Shown here one piece after another: positions 1 to 5,442 of a stretch of 5,501 bases of DNA. The notes below the pieces were generated by a model, which ran no database searches, had not been told where the DNA came from, and was given only the letters and a program-made list of their open reading frames with translations. Made by a program: the position numbers and the translations under genes. Positions within the stretch are counted from its first letter, which is position 1, and every line of letters starts with the position of its first letter. Origin of the DNA: Acidobacteriota bacterium (lineage in GTDB: Bacteria; Acidobacteriota; Terriglobia; Terriglobales; Acidobacteriaceae); contig JAKBAG010000199.1 of assembly GCA_021809235.1 (NCBI GenBank), positions 1 to 5,501 of the forward strand. Reading direction: 5' to 3'.

Positions 1-229
1 AGCGCGTGAGAATATCCATCTCCGTCTGGTTGAGCATGTGCCCCATGTGAAGGCGTCCGGTAACATTTGGCGGGGGCAGCAGCAGGGTAAACGCAGCCGA
101 TAAAGCCGCCGTATCCTCTGCAGGCACATTTGTGGAATGCTGTTCGAAGATCCGATCCGCGAGCCAGCGCTCCGCCCAGCGGTCTTCAATCGCAGTGGGG
201 TCGTAGGTTTTCGATAATTCCTGGGGCAT
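1..229 (-). CDS. valS: Valyl-tRNA synthetase, N-terminal part (3' end outside window)
   Basis: This cytoplasmic class I aminoacyl-tRNA synthetase charges tRNA-Val with valine. Only the first 76 codons are present; the gene runs off the left edge. The translation opens MPQELSKTYDPTAIEDRW, the usual ValS opening (K-T-Y-[DN]-P then an acidic/aromatic helix). It then has PPPNVTGRLHMGH at residues 52-64, where HMGH (61-64) is the class I HIGH signature in its ValS form, followed by a typical N-Q-T-x-x-D-I-L-x-R stretch. The segment between the opening helix and the PPPNVTG motif (about residues 30-50) is somewhat longer than in E. coli ValS. The ATG at 229-227 is chosen because the family opening begins right after it. 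No Shine-Dalgarno is visible upstream. The gene is divergent from the polysaccharide operon and is most likely an unrelated housekeeping neighbour. IleS and LeuS are less likely given the PPPNVTGxLHMGH wording. Confidence 0.95.
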   Translation of the reverse strand, partial: MPQELSKTYDPTAIEDRWAERWLADRIFEQHSTNVPAEDTAALSAAFTLLLPPPNVTGRLHMGHMLNQTEMDILTR

Positions 230-672
230 ACGTCAATTGTGAACGATTAGATTCGGATTGAGCGAGCAGGAACGGAATTGACGCAAAATCCATACTTCCT
301 TTCGCACCGCAGCAACAGCTCCGCCTCCACATAAAAGGCAAGTCTCAACTTGCCACTCGGATAGCCGCATCCCGCTGCTGCCCAGCCATGCAACCGCCGC
401 GACTGTGCTCGGCGAACAACCGACGAAAAACGCACGACGATACCCCAATTGAGATCCTCAACCCGCTGTAACATCAACGGCTATAGCGATCGCCAGCCTC
501 TTACATTAACGCCGCTGAGGGAAAACTGGCGGCATGCTATACCGGCCAAATCCTCGTATCACAATCAGGATTATGCTAACCTTGAAGCAAAGCGTCAAAA
601 TCCATGATGCATGACCTTGAAGATTTCCTTCGGCCCGTCTGCAGGGCTGAATCTGCAATCCAATAGCCAGCC
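230..672. other. Divergent intergenic control region between valS and the polysaccharide operon
   Basis: About 440 bp lie between two divergent start codons and should hold promoters for both directions. I see no protein-coding signal. Minus-strand open frames over 233-448 and 247-477 open with TTG, have Arg/Cys/Gly-rich translations with no recognisable family and overlap each other out of frame. No convincing sigma-70 pair or sigma-54 box (GG-N10-GC) was found. The best plus-strand -10-like strings are TATACC at 538-543, preceded by TG as in an extended -10, and TATGCT at 572-577; neither has a good -35 box. On the minus strand TATAGC (487-482) is possible but equally weak. Other structure: a hairpin at 337-354 (listed separately), an imperfect dyad around 527-548 (TGGC/GCCA arms), and a direct repeat ACCTTGAAG at 579-587 and 614-622. 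Confidence 0.6.
331..354 (-). terminator. Terminator-like hairpin in the valS leader (possible attenuator)
   Basis: Read on the minus strand, a perfect 7-bp stem (GGCAAGT/ACTTGCC, arms 354-348 and 343-337) closes a TGAG tetraloop and is followed at once by TTTTAT (336-331). The T tract exists only in the valS direction, so it looks like a short intrinsic terminator about 100 nt upstream of the valS start. It could attenuate valS, end an upstream minus-strand transcript, or be chance, since the stem is short and only moderately GC-rich. No T-box consensus (AGGGTGGNACCGCG) or antiterminator partner was seen. Confidence 0.3.
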
Positions 673-1677
673 ATGAGGATCATGAACAAAATCAAGACAA
701 CCGGCCTGCTCCTCCTGTTCCTGTGCACTGGATTCCTGCATGCTGAAGCCAAGAGCAGCGCAGACTCATCCCTGGCGTCATCCATGTCCTCTGCGGCAAT
801 CTCCGATCCGGGATTTGCTCCTGGAGACACGCTGAGTGTCAGCATGTATGACTTCCCTGAATTGAAAGACGCCATCGACGTCGCCGTGGATCCTCAAGGT
901 ATGATCCATCTCCCATACGTAGGCTCGATTCATATTGGGGGCCTGACACTCAGCCAGGCTGATCGGGCGATTGAAAGCGCTCTTGTCTCCAGAGGGATTG
1001 AAAAACAGGCCAATGTCACCATCAAAGTGGTTACCTCTTCCTCGATGGTTGTCTACCTCACAGGTCAAGTAGCTCACCCGGCATCGATTCTTCTTTACGC
1101 ACCTGCTCCCCTGGCCTATGTCCTGAGCCAGGGCGGCGGCTTCACGGGTGTGGAGGGGAAACAGATCAGCATTCTCCATCGCTCCGGCTCTCTGCCCACC
1201 GAGGTTGATTTCGACTCGCAGAATATGACTGCCAAAGCGATGAATACGTTGGTACACCCCGGAGATATCATCGACGTGCTCCCGACCGGCGTATTTTATA
1301 TGATCGGTGAAGTTACCCGGTCAGGTATCTATCCAATCACGGGTGGACTTTCTCTCGGGAATGGCATCGCTGGCTTGGGAATCGCTCGCAAGCTGACACT
1401 ACTTCAAGGCCTGGCGATGGCAGGTGGTATTACAGAGATTGCCTCCCGATCGAAAGCTCTCCTGATCCGTCAGAAGCCGGATGGCACTCGCGAGATTATT
1501 CACATCGACATCTTAAAGCTGGAGAAGGGTGAGATTGCAGATCCACTCCTGCAGAAGGGCGATATTTTCTTTGTGCCTTCCAGCTACCTCCGCAACCTCA
1601 CCAATAACCTCTTCACTAACCTTGTGAACTCGCTGTACGTCCTTCCTGCTGTAACCGCAACCGTCAACAATCCGTAA
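673..1677 (+). CDS. Wza-like polysaccharide export protein (Poly_export plus two SLBB domains)
   Basis: Likely the periplasmic / outer-membrane export component of a capsule or exopolysaccharide system (Wza, outer membrane auxiliary family). The 334-residue product has a signal peptide: basic n-region (R2, K6, K8), hydrophobic core at 11-22, and a signal peptidase I site A24-E25-A26 before K27. A Ser/Ala-rich linker (28-45) leads to the Poly_export domain at about 47-121 (F-A-P-G-D-T-L at 48-54, then D73-P-Q-G and L80-P-Y-V-G). SLBB domain 1 covers about 125-203 (YLTGQVAHPAS) and SLBB domain 2 about 207-302 (YMIGEVTRSGIYP, then GDIFFVP at 296-302). A hydrophobic C-terminal stretch (about 306-328) matches the place where Wza has its outer-membrane helix. 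C18 sits in LFLC, which is not a lipobox, so unlike E. coli Wza it is probably not a lipoprotein. The start is ambiguous between ATG 673 and ATG 682: an in-frame stop at 664-666 limits it upstream, and neither has a well-spaced ribosome site. It is the first gene of the operon; the next gene begins 35 bp on. Family assignment is firm; the exact polymer is unknown. Confidence 0.88.
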   Translation: MRIMNKIKTTGLLLLFLCTGFLHAEAKSSADSSLASSMSSAAISDPGFAPGDTLSVSMYDFPELKDAIDVAVDPQGMIHLPYVGSIHIGGLTLSQADRAIESALVSRGIEKQANVTIKVVTSSSMVVYLTGQVAHPASILLYAPAPLAYVLSQGGGFTGVEGKQISILHRSGSLPTEVDFDSQNMTAKAMNTLVHPGDIIDVLPTGVFYMIGEVTRSGIYPITGGLSLGNGIAGLGIARKLTLLQGLAMAGGITEIASRSKALLIRQKPDGTREIIHIDILKLEKGEIADPLLQKGDIFFVPSSYLRNLTNNLFTNLVNSLYVLPAVTATVNNP

Positions 1678-1699
1678 ATGGGACGCAGGCACCATTCCC

Positions 1700-1704
1700 A
1701 GGAG
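1700..1704 (+). promoter_or_regulatory. Ribosome binding site of the Wzy-like gene
   Basis: AGGAG lies 8 nt before ATG 1713. This is the clearest Shine-Dalgarno in the window and decides the start of the second gene. It also argues against the ATG at 1678, which directly abuts the previous stop (TAAATG) in a different frame from the membrane protein. Confidence 0.75.
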
Positions 1705-1712
1705 ATATCCGG

Positions 1713-3092
1713 ATGCCCGGAGATGCCGCAGCATTACAATGCGCAGAATTGGACGCTCCGCCACAGGGAAAGCACCTGGCGCAGCAACGGACTCTTTTGC
1801 GGCTGTTTTTTGCGACGTACTGGCTGGTCGTATTCACAGGCGCGATTCGCAAGTGGCTTTTCCCGTCGCAGCAGATCCTATATTTGCTTCAGGATATTCC
1901 GATTGCCCTGGCGTATCTGTATGCGCTTGGAACCGGTCTGTTCACTCGTTCGTTTCTGGCATTGGGAGTTGCAGTTTTAAGCACTGCACTTATCGTACAT
2001 GGCCTGATACAGGTGATCTTGCTTGATCTATCGATCAAGGTACTGGTTATCGGCCTGCATAATTACATCTTCTATCTCCCCATGCTTCTTGTCTTCCCTC
2101 TGGTCATGGACAGCGCGGGCCGACAGAAGTACATTCGCTGGAATCTCATCCTCAACCTTCCCATGACATTGCTGGTCGTGGCCCAGTCCCGCGCATCCGG
2201 TACTGCCTTTATCAATCGCACCACCGGAGGGATAGGATTCGGCGGTTTGGAAGGGAGACTTGCGCGAGCAAGCGGAACCTTCAACTTCGTGGCCTTTTAT
2301 AGCATCTGGCTGGCGATTGTCTTCGCTCTTTGCATGGGAGAGTGGCTTGTTCCGCCTCATCGACGGGCCTGCGGGAAGCTACTTCTCGTCTCCTCGACGA
2401 TCGGAACTCTGCTCTCTGTCGTCCTCTCTGGCGAACGCACAAGTCTTGGATACACAGCGATCGTTCTTGTGGCGGCAATGTTTGCCGGTGCATCCATGCG
2501 CGCTTTTCGCCCCATGCTTATTACCGGCGGGGTCTTGCTCTTGCTGCCGGGCGTTCTGCTGATTGCGACGCAGCTATCCCCTGCTATGCTGCGCGCCTTT
2601 CAGGCGCGCGCGACCAATTCGAACAATGTTCATGAAGCCAAAGGTAGAATTCTTTATGGGCTCACTGCGTTTATCCCTCAACGATTTGATCCGATCGGTG
2701 CCGGCTTGGGTATGGGAGTAGATGCCGCACATGTGGGTGAGCGCGGCGGATATGAGGTCACTTATACTCTGGACGAGCAGGATTTACCCCGAACTATCGA
2801 TGAGTTGGGGACGTTTACTGGATCTTTTTATGACCTCATGAGAATAGGTATGGCCGTTGGAATCGCGCTCCTCGGCATATTTCTGCTGACAAGACAACAC
2901 GATCCCCATTCGCTGCTGATTTCTTCCCTGGTTTTAACTGATTTATACATCGGCGATCTGACCCGTAATTCAAGCATGACTGCGACGCAGTACTTTTTGG
3001 CTGCATCGTTCGTCCTTGGCAGCTTGTACTTTTCGCACGAGGACTCTGCCGATATCCTCAACACTACGCATTTGGAGACGGTGTACGCTTGA
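1713..3092 (+). CDS. Polytopic membrane protein, putative Wzy-type polymerase / O-antigen ligase-like
   Basis: A 459-residue inner-membrane protein with about 10-11 predicted membrane segments, estimated by eye at 28-45, 54-75, 81-103, 108-132, 141-158, 188-208, 222-240, 245-260, 266-286, 376-393 and 424-440. A hydrophilic loop of about 90 residues lies between segments 9 and 10 (about 287-375). A large late periplasmic loop is the hallmark of Wzy polymerases and WaaL-type ligases. Two motifs agree with that group: S239-G-E-R-T-S-L-G246, resembling the S-x-S-R-G-x-x-x-G segment, and GRILYGLTAF at 311-320 followed by P327-I-G-A-G-L-G-M-G335, resembling GR-x-x-x-W...P-x-x-G-x-G-x-G in the loop. 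R242 and R312 would be candidate polymer-handling residues. By analogy it would join lipid-linked repeat units at the periplasmic face. It sits between the export and co-polymerase genes, which supports polymerase over an unrelated transporter. Sequence divergence leaves polymerase versus ligase open. It overlaps the kinase gene by 4 bp. Confidence 0.65.
   Translation: MPGDAAALQCAELDAPPQGKHLAQQRTLLRLFFATYWLVVFTGAIRKWLFPSQQILYLLQDIPIALAYLYALGTGLFTRSFLALGVAVLSTALIVHGLIQVILLDLSIKVLVIGLHNYIFYLPMLLVFPLVMDSAGRQKYIRWNLILNLPMTLLVVAQSRASGTAFINRTTGGIGFGGLEGRLARASGTFNFVAFYSIWLAIVFALCMGEWLVPPHRRACGKLLLVSSTIGTLLSVVLSGERTSLGYTAIVLVAAMFAGASMRAFRPMLITGGVLLLLPGVLLIATQLSPAMLRAFQARATNSNNVHEAKGRILYGLTAFIPQRFDPIGAGLGMGVDAAHVGERGGYEVTYTLDEQDLPRTIDELGTFTGSFYDLMRIGMAVGIALLGIFLLTRQHDPHSLLISSLVLTDLYIGDLTRNSSMTATQYFLAASFVLGSLYFSHEDSADILNTTHLETVYA
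2591..2609 (+). repeat. GC-only inverted repeat inside the Wzy-like gene
   Basis: GCGCGCC (2591-2597) and GGCGCGC (2603-2609) form a perfect 7-bp all-GC stem around a TTTCA loop. It lies in codons for R-A-F-Q-A-R-A near the start of the large loop. No T tract follows, so it is not an intrinsic terminator. It may simply reflect Ala/Arg codons, although such a stem could slow RNA polymerase or ribosomes. Confidence 0.4.
3074..3091 (+). promoter_or_regulatory. Ribosome binding site and TTG start of the kinase gene, coupled to the Wzy-like stop
   Basis: GGAG at 3074-3077 lies 11 nt before TTG 3089-3091, a slightly long spacing. TTG overlaps the upstream stop TGA (3090-3092) as TTGA. There is no in-frame ATG, GTG or other TTG in the preceding codons (3071-3088). 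The next in-frame ATG (3155, residue 23) has no Shine-Dalgarno and would cut into the segment just before membrane helix 1. Translation by termination-reinitiation from the Wzy-like gene is the likely arrangement. Confidence 0.6.
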
Positions 3093-5314
3093 GTAATTCC
3101 CAGAACAAGTTAATTCAAAACCTGAGTGATGCACCGATTCGCATTGGCGACATTATGCGTGTTGCGCGGAACTATGGGCTGTATATTCTGGCATTCGCCT
3201 TTATTACAGGATTTCTTGCCGGTCTCTGGGCCCACTTCCAACCCAGCCTCTACGATGCAACCGCACTTATTCATCTCGACCAGCACGGTTCCATCAGTCT
3301 AAGTTTGTCTGGGACAAGCTCAGATGATTATTCGCTCAAGATACAGACCCAGATCACAGGACTACAAAGTCCTGATGTTGCGATCGCAACTATCAAAAAG
3401 CTTGGTTTGGCAGCCAATCCACTCTTTAATCCAGGACTTCGCCAGAATCTTGACATTCCAATCGTCCGGGACGAACTCGTCCGTAGGTTTCGGGGTAGCC
3501 TGACCGTGACTCGAGTCCCGGATACGGAGCTTATTTCCGTTACCTTCCGAAGTCGAAATCCGGTCCTGTCCGCTCTGGTGGCCAATGCTGTCGTGGATGA
3601 ATATTTCGAGGAGAGCTTCCGCCAGCGATACCGCAGTACCCAGGACATCAGCGCATTCCTCACCGAACGTCTGGACACACTGAAGCTCAAGATACAGTCG
3701 GAACAAAGCGAACTGATGTCGTCCGGACTGAAGCTGGGTATCATAGACCTGGGAGGCGGAGCAAGCGGCGGCTCAGGGGCCGGAGCAAGCAATTCGGGCA
3801 TCGGCACCAGCACACTCGTGGTGGAAACTTCAGGCCTTCTTGACCAAAGAGTAAAATCCCAAGCCGACCTATACCTCGCAGAAGCGCAGTATCGGACTTT
3901 GCTGGAAAATCCTAACGCAATTCCGCCCAGCGTAATTCCCGGAAGCTCACAAGTGGAACAGCTTATGGGGCAGCTCTCTGCAGCCAAAGCGGTAGCTTCG
4001 TCACTCGCGGAGCGTTACGGGGACAACTATCCTCCGCTTGCCCAGGCGCGAGCAAACATCCAGAGTTTAGAAGCAGGCGTAGCTGCGCTCCACAAGAAGC
4101 TGCTACAAAGCGCAAAGCAAAATATGGACAGCGCACAGGCTGTTGTAAATAGCTTGGATAGCAGGATTAATGCACTAAAGCAGCAGTCTCAGCACTCCTC
4201 GTCGGAAATTGTGCACTACGAGGTTCTGAAGGCTCAGTACGTGAGTGATCAAACGCTCTACAACACGCTATTGTCCACGCTGGGGAGTGGAGCCATCGAA
4301 GCCGGAATGCAGACTCAGGTACTGAACCACTTTCAAACTGCCCTGGTACCTGGCTCCAAGTCCTTCCCCAATCTCAGAGTTATCTCCCTGGCTGGCTTTG
4401 CCGGGGGGCTGATCCTTGGAATCCTTGCTGTTGCCATACTCACTCTCAGCAGCGATACCGTTCATACCGTTGAGCAGATTGAACAGAGTCTTTCTCTGCC
4501 TGTGCTTGCCTCTGTCCCGGAATATAAGGATGAGCTCGTTGGCAAGTCTATGGATGGTCTGGCATTGGTCACACTCCTTGCGCCGCGTTCCGCCAGTGCA
4601 GAAGCTTATCGACTGCTCCGAACGTCCATCTCGCTCATGCCAACGCAGAAGACTCAGCGGGTGATTGCATTAACCAGCGGTGGCCCAGGCGAGGGTAAAT
4701 CCACCACTGCATTGAATCTCGCCGCTGTCATTGCCTCGCAAACCAAAAGGGTTTTATTGATTGACGCCGATCTACGCAAACCAACCATTGCACAGCGTCT
4801 GCGCATGAACACGGGAAGCCATCCAGGACTCAGCCGTTATTTAAGCGATCCGGAGATTCACCCCGAAGATTGCATTCAGCCTGTTCCTGATATACCTGGA
4901 CTGGAGATTATGCCCGTTCAGGAAATCCCGCCGTTTCCCTCCGAATTGCTCAGTCAGCCCCGACTAAGTGAACTCCTTGAATGGGCTCGGGCGCACTACG
5001 ATTACGTGTTGATTGATACTCCGCCTGTACTATTGGTAGCAGATGCCCTGATCATCACGCGCCATTGCGACACCCTGCTTGTGGTGGCCCGTATTGGTGT
5101 TGCTCAACGTCGTGCTCTCGCGCGCATACGGCAGGATGTTGCCAAATATCCCGAAAAGCAGTTTGGTGCCGTCGTCAATGCACTTCCGTTCTCGGAAAGC
5201 TATTACAGTGGTTACGGCAACTACCGCAAGTATTACGGCGATGGATATGGAGGATATGGGGCGCCAGGCTACTTCCAGGAAGGCTTTGGCTCAAACAAAT
5301 CCGAGAAGAAATAG
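3089..5314 (+). CDS. Wzc-like polysaccharide co-polymerase and tyrosine autokinase (Wzz-GNVR-BY-kinase)
   Basis: A 741-residue inner-membrane protein that would set chain length and drive assembly/export of the polymer by autophosphorylation cycles. Membrane helix 1 is at about 30-48, followed by a Wzz domain starting near L54-Y-D-A-T. A coiled coil lies at about 185-215, a Gly/Ser-rich insert at 222-242, and further coiled coil at about 250-273 and 287-400, with RYGDNYPP at 309-316 as in GNVR-type proteins. The P421/P427 segment precedes membrane helix 2 (about 431-453). The cytoplasmic kinase has E505-x2-R508-x2-R511 (the ring-oligomerisation motif of Wzc/CapB), Walker A GGPGEGKST (531-539, K537), Walker A' VLLIDADLRKP (555-565, D559 and D561) and Walker B YVLIDTPP (639-646, D643). 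The tail carries nine tyrosines (705, 706, 709, 712, 715, 716, 720, 723, 728), the expected autophosphorylation cluster. All catalytic motifs are intact, and length matches the usual 700-750 for fused Wzz-kinase proteins. TTG start, 4-bp overlap with the previous gene. No cognate phosphatase is visible. Confidence 0.93.
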   Translation: MSNSQNKLIQNLSDAPIRIGDIMRVARNYGLYILAFAFITGFLAGLWAHFQPSLYDATALIHLDQHGSISLSLSGTSSDDYSLKIQTQITGLQSPDVAIATIKKLGLAANPLFNPGLRQNLDIPIVRDELVRRFRGSLTVTRVPDTELISVTFRSRNPVLSALVANAVVDEYFEESFRQRYRSTQDISAFLTERLDTLKLKIQSEQSELMSSGLKLGIIDLGGGASGGSGAGASNSGIGTSTLVVETSGLLDQRVKSQADLYLAEAQYRTLLENPNAIPPSVIPGSSQVEQLMGQLSAAKAVASSLAERYGDNYPPLAQARANIQSLEAGVAALHKKLLQSAKQNMDSAQAVVNSLDSRINALKQQSQHSSSEIVHYEVLKAQYVSDQTLYNTLLSTLGSGAIEAGMQTQVLNHFQTALVPGSKSFPNLRVISLAGFAGGLILGILAVAILTLSSDTVHTVEQIEQSLSLPVLASVPEYKDELVGKSMDGLALVTLLAPRSASAEAYRLLRTSISLMPTQKTQRVIALTSGGPGEGKSTTALNLAAVIASQTKRVLLIDADLRKPTIAQRLRMNTGSHPGLSRYLSDPEIHPEDCIQPVPDIPGLEIMPVQEIPPFPSELLSQPRLSELLEWARAHYDYVLIDTPPVLLVADALIITRHCDTLLVVARIGVAQRRALARIRQDVAKYPEKQFGAVVNALPFSESYYSGYGNYRKYYGDGYGGYGAPGYFQEGFGSNKSEKK

Positions 5315-5325
5315 TGGCTCTGATC

Positions 5326-5365
5326 CAGCTTGCCGGATAGTTCCAGTTATCATGGCAAGCTGTTT
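5326..5365 (+). terminator. Candidate terminator or attenuator hairpin after the kinase gene
   Basis: CAGCTTGCC (5326-5334) pairs perfectly with GGCAAGCTG (5354-5362). After a G-T wobble (5335/5353) and one bulged A (5352), the stem continues with GATA (5336-5339) against TATC (5348-5351), leaving a small loop around TTCCAG. About 13 Watson-Crick pairs are followed by TTTAGTT. It begins 11 bp after the kinase stop codon. The T tract is short and interrupted, so termination may be partial, allowing read-through to the gene starting at 5443. Confidence 0.5.
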
Positions 5366-5428
5366 AGTTCCAGCAAATGCTGCCCTTGCCCAAGGATTGT
5401 CCGTAGTATGACGATGTGACCTCTGGAA

Positions 5429-5433
5429 GGAAG
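5429..5433 (+). promoter_or_regulatory. Ribosome binding site of the partial gene at the right edge
   Basis: GGAAG, within the purine run 5425-5433, lies 9 nt before ATG 5443. It is the main evidence that the final open frame is a real gene start. Confidence 0.45.
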
Positions 5434-5442
5434 TCGCCCTGA

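Noticed and set aside
337..372. tRNA-like or T-box-like element near CCGAGTGGC on the minus strand
   Set aside because: No T-arm (GGTTCGAATCC-like), no acceptor pairing and no T-box sequence; the resemblance to a tRNA D-arm is superficial.
233..477. Two overlapping minus-strand open frames of 71 and 76 codons as real genes
   Set aside because: Both use TTG starts, overlap each other in different frames, lack a ribosome site and have Arg/Cys/Gly-rich translations with no recognisable domain. Only the position of the first relative to valS is kept as a weak lead.
527..541. Possible sigma-54 promoter (TGGC...TGC)
   Set aside because: The required GG-N10-GC spacing is not met.
1678..1980. Plus-strand frame starting at the ATG abutting the exporter stop (TAAATG)
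   Set aside because: It has no ribosome site, its translation is unlike any family, and it is overlapped by the well-supported membrane protein starting at 1713 with an AGGAG site.
2022..2039. Perfect inverted repeat CTTGATC-TATC-GATCAAG in the Wzy-like gene
   Set aside because: Short, AT-containing stem with no T tract, inside membrane-helix codons; likely chance.
3328..3987. 219-codon minus-strand open frame opposite the Wzz region
   Set aside because: Ser/Arg/Pro-rich shadow of the kinase gene; the plus strand carries the intact, motif-rich protein.
3989..3997. GCGGTAG string resembling the ops element of RfaH-controlled polysaccharide operons
   Set aside because: It lies deep inside the kinase gene rather than in the operon leader, is incomplete, and is explained by codons.
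337..5362. Shared GGCAAG core of the two hairpins (337-354 and 5326-5362) as copies of one repeat element
   Set aside because: Only six bases are shared in each arm; loops, lengths and flanks differ, so common origin is not supported.
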